Positions 31,393 through 39,595 of a stretch of 40,342 nt of DNA are shown in pieces; position 1 is the stretch's first letter, and each line of letters starts with the position of its first letter. Source of the stretch: Microbacterium bovistercoris. Its GTDB lineage: Bacteria > Actinomycetota > Actinomycetes > Actinomycetales > Microbacteriaceae. A program made the position numbers and the translations under genes. The notes below the pieces were generated by a model. The model was not told where the DNA came from, ran no database searches, and was given only the letters and a program-made list of their open reading frames with translations. The DNA is taken from NCBI RefSeq assembly GCF_003387575.1, contig NZ_QUAB01000024.1, positions 35,765 through 76,106 of the forward strand, written 5' to 3'.

Positions 31393-33819
31393 TCACTCGA
31401 CCGAAACCGCCACGACACGGGCATCCGCGCCGGTGACCTCGTGCACGCCGCCGGTGAGCAGCACGGTCGCCGCTGCCGTCGCGCCGCCGGGCAGCGAACG
31501 CTGCGCGCGCGGACGCTCGCTGGAGATCGCCCCGCCCGTGACATCCGCCGGACCGGATGCCGGCGGCTTCGCCTCGGCGTGCGCCCCGACCCACACCTGC
31601 ACGGGACCGGGCTCGACGACGCGGACGAGTCCGCGGTCGGTGAACGCGAAGCGGGCCGACGGCACGTCGAAGCTCACCCGGCGGCTCTCGCCCGGCGAGA
31701 GCTGCACGCGCGCGTACCCCAGCAGCTGCGCGACCGGCCGGGTGACGCTCGCGACCGGGTCGTGCCCGTAGAGCTGCACCACGTCGGTCGCCGCGACATC
31801 GCCGGTGTTGCGCACCGTGACCGCTGCCGTGAACCGGCCGCTCGTGGAGGCCTCGGTCGACACCGCGAGATCCTCGTAGGCGAAGGTCGTGTAGCTCAGC
31901 CCGAACCCGAACGGCCGCAGCGGGGTGGGGTCGGTGGACGTCACATCCGACGGGCCGCCGAGCGGGGGATGCAGGTAGCTGTACGGCTGCGATCCCGACG
32001 AGCGCGGCAGGCTCACCGGCATCCGCCCCGACGGCGCGACCGCACCGGTCAGCACGTCGGTGATCGCCTCTCCCCCGGCCTCGCCGGGGAAGAACGCCTG
32101 CAGCACCGCCGCCGGCCGCGGGCCGTCACCGTCCAGCGACCAGTCGATCGCGTAGGGGCGACCGGTGATCAGCACCACCACGACCGGCGTGCCGGTGGCG
32201 ACCAGCGTCTCGACCAAGTCGCGCTGCGCGCCGGGCAGTTCGAGCGACTCGACGTCGTTGCCCTCCCCGACCGTTCCGCGTCCGAACAGCCCCGCCTGGT
32301 CGCCGACGACGACCACGGCGACCTCGGCGCCGGATGCTGCGGCCGCGGCATCCGCGAAGCCGGAGCGGTCATCCCCCTCCACCTCGCAGCCGCGGACGTG
32401 CACGATCTCGGCATCCGGCAGCGCGGCGGCGAGCGCCTCGCGGACGGTGGGGATGTCGAATCCGAGCTCGTGACCGGGGTGGTGCGCCAGCACGTGGTTC
32501 GCGAACGAGTAGCAGCCCTGCAGCGCGGCCGTGCGGTCGGCGTTCGGGCCGATCAGCGCGATGCGCCGGGCGTCCTTCGCCAACGGCAGCGCGCCGTCGT
32601 TCGAGAGGAGCACGAGCGACTCGGCCGCGAGCCGCCGCGCCGCAGAGCGGTGCCGGGGCGTGTCGAGGTCGATCTGCGCGGGCGGCTCGTCGGCGAAGGC
32701 GCCGGGATCGAGCAGACCGAGCTGTTCCTTCTGCAGCAGGACACGTGTCACTGCGCGATCGAGGTACGCCTCGTCGAACAGGCCCGCCCGCACCCGCTCC
32801 ACCAGCGGCGCCAGGTATGCGTCGCCGGAGGGCAGCTCCACGTCGATGCCCGCGGCGAGCGCGAGTGCCGCGGCCTCGCCGCGGTCGGCGGCGACGGCGT
32901 GCATGACCTCGAGGAACGCGACGGCGAAGTAGTCGGCCACCACGACGCCGTCGAAGCCCAGCTGCTCGCGCAGCAGGGCCGTCAGCAGCGCGGGATCCGA
33001 GGCCACGGGGACCCCGTCGATCTCGGCGTAGCTGTTCATCACGCTGCGCACCCCGCCGTCGCGGATCGCCATCTCGAACGGCGGCAGGAAGAGGTCCGCC
33101 ACCTCGCGGGGTCCGGCCGGCACCGGCGCGTGGTTGCGGCCGGCGCGGGAACCGGAGTAGCCGAGGAAGTGCTTCAGCGTGGCGTGCACTCCGTGGGACT
33201 GCAGACCCTGCACGTAGGCGGTGCCCACGGTGCCGACGAGGTACGGATCCTCGCCGATGCACTCGTCGACGCGACCCCAGCGCGGGTCGCGCACGACGTC
33301 GAGCACGGGCGCCAGCCCCTGGTGGATGCCGAGGTCGCGCATCGACTCGCCGATCAGCGCGCCCATCTCGGCCACGAGCTCGGGATCGAACGACGCTCCC
33401 CAGGCCAGAGGCGTCGGGAACGTCGCCGCCTTCCAGGCTGCGAGGCCGGTCAGGCACTCCTCGTGCACGAGCGCCGGGATGCCGAGCCGGGTCTCGGTCT
33501 TCAGGCGGCGCTGCTCCTGCCACAGCCAAGCTGCGCGTTCGGCCGGGTCGACAGGCCTTGTGCCGTAGACCCGGGTGTAGTGACCGATCCCGTGCCGGGT
33601 GATCTCGGCGAGCGCTCCCTCGGAGCGGGCCATCTCGTTCTGCATCGGAGCGACGACCTCGCCACCCTGGTCGAGCCAGTAGCCGACCAGTTGCGCGGCC
33701 TTCTCCTCCAGGGTCATCTCGGCGAGCAGGGCGCTCACGCGCGGGGTCGCGGCCGGAAAGGCCGGAAGGGCGGATGCCATGGCGGGGGTCTCCGTCGTCG
33801 TGTCGGGCAGGGTCGTCAT
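31393..33819 (-). CDS. Glycoside hydrolase family 3 (beta-xylosidase/beta-glucosidase type)
   Basis: 808 residues, no signal peptide, so cytosolic. Domains: GH3 barrel (about 30-380), alpha/beta sandwich (about 400-600) and a C-terminal fibronectin-III-like domain. The nucleophile is Asp296 in FDGVVVADYFAV. Substrate-binding motif KHFLGYSGSRAGRNHAP (Lys217, His218) and RWGRVDECIGEDPYL fit bacterial beta-xylosidase-like GH3 enzymes. It would release xylose or glucose from oligosaccharides imported by the three upstream genes. The ATG overlaps the permease stop. Confidence 0.93.
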   Translation of the reverse strand: MTTLPDTTTETPAMASALPAFPAATPRVSALLAEMTLEEKAAQLVGYWLDQGGEVVAPMQNEMARSEGALAEITRHGIGHYTRVYGTRPVDPAERAAWLWQEQRRLKTETRLGIPALVHEECLTGLAAWKAATFPTPLAWGASFDPELVAEMGALIGESMRDLGIHQGLAPVLDVVRDPRWGRVDECIGEDPYLVGTVGTAYVQGLQSHGVHATLKHFLGYSGSRAGRNHAPVPAGPREVADLFLPPFEMAIRDGGVRSVMNSYAEIDGVPVASDPALLTALLREQLGFDGVVVADYFAVAFLEVMHAVAADRGEAAALALAAGIDVELPSGDAYLAPLVERVRAGLFDEAYLDRAVTRVLLQKEQLGLLDPGAFADEPPAQIDLDTPRHRSAARRLAAESLVLLSNDGALPLAKDARRIALIGPNADRTAALQGCYSFANHVLAHHPGHELGFDIPTVREALAAALPDAEIVHVRGCEVEGDDRSGFADAAAAASGAEVAVVVVGDQAGLFGRGTVGEGNDVESLELPGAQRDLVETLVATGTPVVVVLITGRPYAIDWSLDGDGPRPAAVLQAFFPGEAGGEAITDVLTGAVAPSGRMPVSLPRSSGSQPYSYLHPPLGGPSDVTSTDPTPLRPFGFGLSYTTFAYEDLAVSTEASTSGRFTAAVTVRNTGDVAATDVVQLYGHDPVASVTRPVAQLLGYARVQLSPGESRRVSFDVPSARFAFTDRGLVRVVEPGPVQVWVGAHAEAKPPASGPADVTGGAISSERPRAQRSLPGGATAAATVLLTGGVHEVTGADARVVAVSVE

Positions 33820-34706
33820 CCCTTCACCGCCCCGGTGAGACCGCCGACGATGCGCCGCTCGAACAGGCTGAAGAACACCAGTGCGGGCAGCATCGACAGC
33901 GCCGTGTACGCGAGCACGCGCGCGGTGTCGACCGAGTACTGCGAGGAGAAGTTCTGCACGCCCAGCGGCAGGGTGAACAGGGCCTGATCGCTCAGGATGA
34001 ACAGCGGCAGCATGTAACCGTTCCACGCACCGACGAAGGCGAGGATGCCGGTCGTGATGACGCCGGGAAGGCTGAGCGGGATCACCATCCGCCAGAAGAA
34101 GCCGAGGCGGGAGGCGCCGTCGATGGCCGCCGCCTCCTCGAGCTCGTCCGGGATGGCGCGGAGGAACGGCACCAGGATGATGATCGTGACCGGCAGCGCG
34201 AACGCGATCTGCGGCAGGATGATGCCGGCCAGGCTGTTCACCAGACCGAGGTTGCGGATCATCAGGTACAGCGGCGTGATCGCCACGGTGATCGGGAACA
34301 TCAGTCCCGCCGCGAACAGCGAGTACATCACGCCTTTACCGCTGAACCTGTAGCGGGCGATGACGTAGCTGGCCATCACGCCGAGCACCACCGCGCCGAC
34401 CGTCGTGCCCAGCGCCGAGATCGTGGAGTTCAGCATCGCCGTCCAGAACTCGCTGCTGGAGAGCACCTCGCCGTAGTTGGCGAGCACCCACGGGTCGGGC
34501 CATCCGGACGGGTCGAGCGTGATCTGGGAGTTGCTGCGGAATCCGCCGATGATCACGTACAGCACCGGGGTGATGCAGATCGTGATCAGCACGACCGCCA
34601 GCAGGTAGACGCCGGGGCTGCCCCAGCGGAGCTTCGGCCTGCTGCGCCGCCCCGACGGGCGCACGGCGCGGATCGCGACCGAGGTGTTCATGGTGTCGGT
34701 GCTCAC
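33816..34706 (-). CDS. ABC sugar transporter permease, MalG type (third importer)
   Basis: 296 residues from a GTG at 34706 that overlaps the upstream permease stop (GTGA); the ATG at 34691 is an alternative. About six helices and an EAA loop LEEAAAIDGASRLGFFWRMVIP. Coupled by four-base overlap to GH3. No ATPase gene in the operon. Confidence 0.92.
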   Translation of the reverse strand: MSTDTMNTSVAIRAVRPSGRRSRPKLRWGSPGVYLLAVVLITICITPVLYVIIGGFRSNSQITLDPSGWPDPWVLANYGEVLSSSEFWTAMLNSTISALGTTVGAVVLGVMASYVIARYRFSGKGVMYSLFAAGLMFPITVAITPLYLMIRNLGLVNSLAGIILPQIAFALPVTIIILVPFLRAIPDELEEAAAIDGASRLGFFWRMVIPLSLPGVITTGILAFVGAWNGYMLPLFILSDQALFTLPLGVQNFSSQYSVDTARVLAYTALSMLPALVFFSLFERRIVGGLTGAVKG

Positions 34707-35722
34707 TTCTTGCGGCCCTTCCTGCTGCGTGGTCCGGTCAGTGCGCCTTCTGTGTCGCGGCGCAGCACGAACCGCTGATAGATGAGGGCGACCACGAGCG
34801 AGATGAGGAACAGCATCACCGCGACCGCGTTGCCGAACCCGTAGTTCCCCGCGAGGTGGCCGTTCTGGTACATGTACGTGGCCATGGTGGAGGTGCCGGC
34901 GGTGGCCGCGATGTACTGGCCCCAGATGATGTTCACCAGGTCGAACAGCTGCAGCGCGCCGATGATCGACAGGAACGCCCAGATCCGGATGGTCGGCCCG
35001 AGCAGCGGCAGCGTGATGCTCCACTGCATCTTCCAGAAGCCGGCCCCGTCGATCGCTGCGGCCTCGTACAGCTCTTCGGGGATGGACTGCATTCCGGCGA
35101 GCATGAGGATCACCGCGAAGCCGAGGTACTTCCAGGTGAGGATGATCATCAGCGACCAGATCGCGATCGACGGGTCGGCGATCCAGGACTGCTGGAATGC
35201 GCCGAGGCCGATCTTCTCGAGCAGCGAGTTCAGCGCCCCGGCATCCTGCAGCATCAGGCTCCACCCGATGCCGACGACGACCTCTGCGATCACGTAGGGG
35301 GTGAAGATCAGCACGCGGATCAGGGACTGCCCGCGGATCTTCTGGTTCAGCAGCAGCGCGAACAGGATCGCGATCGGCCCCTGCATCACGAGCGAGAGCA
35401 CGACGATGATGAAGTTGTGCGAGACGGCGGCGCGGAACGTCTCGTCCTGCCACATCAGCACATAGTTGTCCAGGCCGACGAACTCGGTCGGCCAGCCGAA
35501 GCCGTTCCACTTGAAGAATCCGTAGAACCCGGCCATCAGCACCGGGAAGATGACGAATCCGAGGAAGAGCAGCAGGGCGGGGCCGGAGAGGAGCGCGATC
35601 TCGCCGCGCTTGCGCCAATCGGCGCGCGGGGCCCGCCGCACCGGGGCCGGCATGGCGCCGGCCCCGGTGCGGTCGTTCCCCTCAGGCACGGTGGGAGCCG
35701 CGACGGCCTGAGCATGCGACAT
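34703..35722 (-). CDS. ABC sugar transporter permease, MalF type (third importer)
   Basis: 339 residues with a charged N-terminal tail of about 40, then about six helices (first at LLSGPALLLFLGFVIFPVLMAGFY). EAA loop YEAAAIDGAGFWKMQWSITLP. Basic C-terminus RSRKGRKK. Starts eight bases after the binding-protein stop. Confidence 0.93.
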   Translation of the reverse strand: MSHAQAVAAPTVPEGNDRTGAGAMPAPVRRAPRADWRKRGEIALLSGPALLLFLGFVIFPVLMAGFYGFFKWNGFGWPTEFVGLDNYVLMWQDETFRAAVSHNFIIVVLSLVMQGPIAILFALLLNQKIRGQSLIRVLIFTPYVIAEVVVGIGWSLMLQDAGALNSLLEKIGLGAFQQSWIADPSIAIWSLMIILTWKYLGFAVILMLAGMQSIPEELYEAAAIDGAGFWKMQWSITLPLLGPTIRIWAFLSIIGALQLFDLVNIIWGQYIAATAGTSTMATYMYQNGHLAGNYGFGNAVAVMLFLISLVVALIYQRFVLRRDTEGALTGPRSRKGRKK

Positions 35723-35730
35723 GGTGCGGA

Positions 35731-37023
35731 TCAGCCCCTCGCCGCCGCGGCGCTGACGGTCTCGATCAGCTTCTCGGGAGAGCCCTGACCGGCGAGCATC
35801 TCCACGACGCTGGTGTTCAGCGCGTTGCCGACGTTCTGGCCGAGCGCGGTGTCGAGCCACAGTGAGACGTACGGCGCCTCCTGGTAGGCCTCCATCAGCG
35901 GCTTCAGCGACGGGTCGGTCACCGCGCCGACGGCATCCTGGTTGGCCGGGATGGTCTGGAACGCGACGGCGTACTTCTCCTGCCATTCCTTCGACGAGAC
36001 GAAGTTCAGGAACTCCTCGCAGGCCGCCGGGGAGTCGTTCGAGCAGGAGTACCCGTCGACGCCGCCCATCATGGCGCCGGGCTCGCCGTCGCCGCCGTCG
36101 ACCTCGGGGAACGGGAACCAGTTCAGGTCGGGCAGCGGCTTCTGGTCGGGCGTGAGGCTCGCGATGACGCCGACGTCCCAGGCGCCCATGAGCTCCATCG
36201 CGGCCTTGTGGTTGGCCACCAGGCCGGCCGACGAGTTGGCGCCCTGCTGGGCCGAGGTGGTGAGGAAGCCCTTGTTGAACGGCTCGATCTGGGCGAAGTC
36301 GTCGAGGTTCTCCGCGGCGGTGAGCCAGCACTCGTCGCTGAAGTCGGCCTCTGTCGCCAGGTTCTCGATCACGTCCTGCCCGCAGGATCGCAGGGCGAAG
36401 AAGTAGTACCAGTGCGCCGCCGGCCAGGCGTCCTTCGCACCGAGCGCGATCGGCGAGATTCCCGCGGCCTTGAGCTTCGCGACGGCCTCGCCGAGGTCGT
36501 CGATCGTGGTCGGGTTCTCGGTGATGCCGGCCTGCTCGAACAGGTCCTGGCTGTAGAACATGCCGCCGGGGAGCACTGCGCTGGGCATGCCGTACTGCTT
36601 GCCGTCCACGGTGAACGCGCTGAACGGCGCGTCGCCGAACGACTTCTTCACGTCGGGGTCGATCTTGCCGGAGAGGTCCTTCACCTTGCCGGCGCTGACG
36701 ATGTCGGCGAGCTTGGCGCCGCCTCGCGCCATGAAGATGTCCGGCATGTCGCCGGAGTTCACGGCGGTCTGCAGCTTGCCGTCCATGTCCTCGTTCTGGA
36801 TGGAGGTGACCTTGATCGTCACATCCGGGTTCTCCTTGTGGAACGCGGCCGCGGCGTCATCCCAGTACTGCTTGCCGTCGCCGGTGGTGGAGTTGTGCCA
36901 CATCGTCATCGTGACCTTGCCACCGTCATCCGCGTCGCCCGAGCCGCCCGAGCAGGCGGTAAGGCCGAGCGTTCCGAGCGCGGCGACGGCTGCGGCTGCA
37001 GCCCAGGCCTTGCGTGCCTTCAT
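35731..37023 (-). CDS. ABC transporter sugar-binding lipoprotein (third importer)
   Basis: 430 residues from the ATG at 37023 with GAGGAGAG upstream; a longer frame to 37134 would run through the promoter. Lipobox GLTAC with Cys24. The mature domain begins KVTMTMWHNSTTGDGKQYWDDAA, family-1 solute-binding type. With a cytosolic GH3 in the operon and xylAB divergent, xylo-oligosaccharides are the likely cargo; gluco-oligosaccharides are possible. Confidence 0.93.
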   Translation of the reverse strand: MKARKAWAAAAAVAALGTLGLTACSGGSGDADDGGKVTMTMWHNSTTGDGKQYWDDAAAAFHKENPDVTIKVTSIQNEDMDGKLQTAVNSGDMPDIFMARGGAKLADIVSAGKVKDLSGKIDPDVKKSFGDAPFSAFTVDGKQYGMPSAVLPGGMFYSQDLFEQAGITENPTTIDDLGEAVAKLKAAGISPIALGAKDAWPAAHWYYFFALRSCGQDVIENLATEADFSDECWLTAAENLDDFAQIEPFNKGFLTTSAQQGANSSAGLVANHKAAMELMGAWDVGVIASLTPDQKPLPDLNWFPFPEVDGGDGEPGAMMGGVDGYSCSNDSPAACEEFLNFVSSKEWQEKYAVAFQTIPANQDAVGAVTDPSLKPLMEAYQEAPYVSLWLDTALGQNVGNALNTSVVEMLAGQGSPEKLIETVSAAAARG

Positions 37024-37105
37024 GCTGTGTCTCTCCTCATCATCGAGTGGGTGCAGTGTGATCGTCAGGTATTTGTTGCCAGCTGCACCGAATGGAACGT
37101 CGGCA

Positions 37106-37159
37106 ACTCTGCCACTCCGGCGCGAGCATGTCAATCGTTATCGATATCGTTTTCGAAAC
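37106..37159. promoter_or_regulatory. Divergent promoter/operator region for third importer and third LacI gene
   Basis: Minus strand: perfect -35 TTGACA (37134-37129), 17-base spacer, weak -10 CAGAGT (37111-37106). Directly upstream lies an AT-rich dyad cluster: TATCGATA (37139-37146), CGATATCG (37142-37149) and TTTCGAAA (37151-37158), with ATCGTT repeated at 12-base spacing. These sites separate the two divergent promoters and are the likely target of the LacI protein encoded at 37174. GTTGCC/GGCAAC arms at 37075 and 37102 are a further weak dyad. Confidence 0.6.
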
Positions 37160-37160
37160 C

Positions 37161-37166
37161 TAGGAT
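37161..37166 (+). promoter_or_regulatory. -10 box TAGGAT of a probable leaderless LacI mRNA
   Basis: TAGGAT, seven bases, then the ATG at 37174, with no ribosome binding site. The TTTCGAAA dyad sits just upstream, so autorepression is likely. Confidence 0.5.
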
Positions 37167-37173
37167 AGGGCGC

Positions 37174-38169
37174 ATGACGGGGCGGATCACCATCACCGAC
37201 GTGGCCCAGGCGGCCGGCGTCTCCGTGGCCACGGTGTCGAAGGCCATCAACGGACGCGACGGCGTCTCGCGCGCCACGCTCGCGCACGTGATGCGGGTCG
37301 TCGACGATCTCGGCTACGAGAGCTCGCTGGTCGCGACCTCCATGCGGCGCAGCCGCACGAACGTGATCGGCGTGCTCGTCGCGGAGTTCGAACCCTTCGC
37401 CCTGCAGCTGCTGCGCGGAGTGTCGGATGCGCTGCGCGACACCCGCTACGACGTGCTCTCCTACGCCGGCACCGTCTCGGCCGGGGAGCACCACGGCTGG
37501 GAGCGGCGCTCGCTCTCCCGGCTCGGCGGCACGCTGATCGACGGAGCGATCCTGGTCACCCCCACGATCGCCCCCGATGCCCCGATCCCGACCGTCGCCG
37601 TCGACCCGCACGTGGGCACCAGCCGGCCGGCGACCGTGAGCGTGCAGAACGTCGCGGGCGCGCGCGCCGCCACCGAGCACCTGCTCACCCTGGGACACCG
37701 GCGCATCGCCCACCTGCGCGGACGCACCGACCTCGAGTCCGCCCAGCAGCGCGAGGAGGGCTATCGCGCCGCGCTCGACGCCGCAGGCATCCGATACGAC
37801 CCCGCCCTGGTCGCCGACGGCGGCTACCGCGCCGCGGAATCGACCGCCGGCGCGCATGCACTGCTCGACCTGGCGGACGCACCGACCGCCGTGTTCGCGG
37901 CGAACGACGTGTCAGCCATCGAGATGATGCGCGTCGCGACCGAGCGCGGACTGCGCGCGCCCGACGACCTCTCGGTCGTCGGCTTCGACGACATCCCCGA
38001 GGCCGCCTCGCACGCGCCGCAGCTGACCACGGTGCGCCAGCCGCTGCTCGAGATGGGCGCGGCGGCGGTGCGGATGCTGCTGGCAATGCTCGACGGCACC
38101 GAACCGGATGGCGTGCGCATGCCGACGGAGCTCGTGGTGCGGGCGTCCACCGCTCCCCCACGCGGCTGA
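37174..38169 (+). CDS. LacI-family transcriptional regulator (third)
   Basis: 331 residues. HTH: ITITDVAQAAGVSVATVSKAINGRDGVSRATLAHVMRVVDDLGY; effector domain ending in VVGFDDIPEAASHAPQLTTVRQPL. Longer upstream frames run through the operator region and are not conserved. It diverges from the third importer operon and precedes xylA. Probably represses the importer, itself and perhaps the secreted GH43 gene, whose upstream region carries the same TTTCGAAA core. Ligand likely a xylose-type sugar, by context. Confidence 0.93.
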   Translation: MTGRITITDVAQAAGVSVATVSKAINGRDGVSRATLAHVMRVVDDLGYESSLVATSMRRSRTNVIGVLVAEFEPFALQLLRGVSDALRDTRYDVLSYAGTVSAGEHHGWERRSLSRLGGTLIDGAILVTPTIAPDAPIPTVAVDPHVGTSRPATVSVQNVAGARAATEHLLTLGHRRIAHLRGRTDLESAQQREEGYRAALDAAGIRYDPALVADGGYRAAESTAGAHALLDLADAPTAVFAANDVSAIEMMRVATERGLRAPDDLSVVGFDDIPEAASHAPQLTTVRQPLLEMGAAAVRMLLAMLDGTEPDGVRMPTELVVRASTAPPRG

Positions 38170-38173
38170 GGCG

Positions 38174-38216
38174 TTGCATCCGCCCATCCGTCCTGATATG
38201 TTCTGCCCTACAACAT
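38174..38216 (+). promoter_or_regulatory. Candidate xylA promoter with small inverted repeat
   Basis: TTGCAT (38174-38179), 17 bases, TATGTT (38197-38202). Arms ATGTT (38198-38202) and AACAT (38212-38216) overlap the -10 box and expected start, a possible ROK/XylR or LacI site. Weak matches, seen by eye. Confidence 0.4.
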
Positions 38217-38244
38217 TTCATCGACCAGCTTCAGGCGGATCATC

Positions 38245-39435
38245 ATGGCACTCACCCCCACCAAGGCGGACAGGTTCTCGTTCGGCCTCTGGACCATCGG
38301 CTACAACGGCACCGACCCCTTCGGCGGCCCTACCCGCCCGGCGCTCGACGTCGTGCACGCCGTCGAGAAGCTCGCCGAGCTCGGCGCCTACGGCCTGACC
38401 TTCCACGACGACGACCTGTTCGCGTTCGGTTCGACGGATGCCGAGCGGCAGACCCAGATCGACCGGCTGAAGGGCGCCCTCGCCGACACCGGCCTTATCG
38501 TGCCGATGGTCACCACGAACCTGTTCAGCGCGCCCGTGTTCAAGGACGGCGGCTTCACGTCGAACGACCGGCAGGTGCGCCGCTTCGCGCTGCGCAAGGT
38601 GTTCCGTCAGCTCGACCTCGGCGCCGAGCTGGGTGCGAAGACATTCGTGATGTGGGGCGGCCGCGAGGGCGCCGAATACGACTCCGCCAAGGACATCCGC
38701 GCGGCGCTGGAGCGCTACCGCGAGGCCGTGAACCTGCTCGGCGACTACGTGACCGACAAGGGCTACGACATCCGCTTCGCCATCGAGCCGAAGCCGAACG
38801 AGCCGCGCGGCGACATCCTGCTGCCCACCCTGGGCCACGCGATCGCCTTCATCGACTCGCTGGAGCGCCCCGAGCTCGTGGGTCTGAACCCCGAGGTCGG
38901 GCACGAGCAGATGGCGGGTCTGAACTTCGCCGCCGGCATCGCCCAGGCGCTGTACCACGGCAAGCTGTTCCACATCGATCTGAACGGCCAGCGCGGCATC
39001 AAGTACGACCAGGACCTGGTCTTCGGCCACGGCGACCTGCACAACGCGTTCGCACTGGTCGACCTGCTCGAGAACGGCGGCCCCGGCGGCGTCCCGGCCT
39101 ACGACGGCCCGCGCCACTTCGACTACAAGCCCAGCCGCACCGAAGACGAGAACGGCGTATGGGACTCCGCCGCGGCGAACATGCGCACCTATCTGCTGCT
39201 GAAGGAGCGCGCCGCGGCGTTCCGCGCCGACCCCGAGGTGCAGGAGGCGCTGGCCGCGGCGAAGGTCGCGGAGCTTTCGCAGCCCACGCTGAACCCGGGC
39301 GAGAGCTACGACGACTTCCTCGCCGACCGCAGCGCCTACGAGGACTTCGACGCGGACGCGTACCTGGGCGGCAAGGGCTTCGGCTTCGTGCGCCTGCAGC
39401 AGCTGGCCACCGAGCACCTGCTCGGCGCCCGCTGA
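38245..39435 (+). CDS. xylA: Xylose isomerase
   Basis: 396 residues, the short actinobacterial class. Converts D-xylose to D-xylulose in the cytosol. Key residues fall at the classical positions: His54 (TFHDDDL), Glu181 and Lys183 ([10 protein letters not shown]), Glu217 and His220 ([11 protein letters not shown]), plus the metal-binding HIDLNGQRG region. Only a weak AGGCGG ribosome site. Followed after 160 bases by xylulokinase, probably in one transcription unit despite an inverted repeat in the gap. Confidence 0.98.
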   Translation: MALTPTKADRFSFGLWTIGYNGTDPFGGPTRPALDVVHAVEKLAELGAYGLTFHDDDLFAFGSTDAERQTQIDRLKGALADTGLIVPMVTTNLFSAPVFKDGGFTSNDRQVRRFALRKVFRQLDLGAELGAKTFVMWGGREGAEYDSAKDIRAALERYREAVNLLGDYVTDKGYDIRFAIEPKPNEPRGDILLPTLGHAIAFIDSLERPELVGLNPEVGHEQMAGLNFAAGIAQALYHGKLFHIDLNGQRGIKYDQDLVFGHGDLHNAFALVDLLENGGPGGVPAYDGPRHFDYKPSRTEDENGVWDSAAANMRTYLLLKERAAAFRADPEVQEALAAAKVAELSQPTLNPGESYDDFLADRSAYEDFDADAYLGGKGFGFVRLQQLATEHLLGAR

Positions 39436-39488
39436 CCCGACCACGGACCCGGCTCGCCCGGAGACCTCGAGTCCCGCGCGAGACCGCA

Positions 39489-39557
39489 GTGAGACCCCGG
39501 CTTCCACACGAACCCCAGCCTCAGCGGCGAGGTCTCGCTCAGAAGTCGGGGTCTCAC
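39489..39557. repeat. Intergenic inverted repeat with GTGAGACCCCG arms
   Basis: Exact 11-base arms GTGAGACCCCG (39489-39499) and CGGGGTCTCAC (39547-39557), with further GAGACC/GGTCTC pairing inside. The wording GAGACCCCGGCTTCC resembles GAGACCCCGGCTGCC at 10601-10615, pointing to a second dispersed repeat family. Could attenuate xylB. Confidence 0.65.
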
Positions 39558-39595
39558 GCCGAACAGAGCACAACAGAGATGAGAGGATGCCGCGC

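Noticed and set aside
30793..33987. A 1064-codon plus-strand open frame over ROK and GH3
   Set aside because: Shadow of the minus-strand genes; low-complexity Arg-rich product with no motif.
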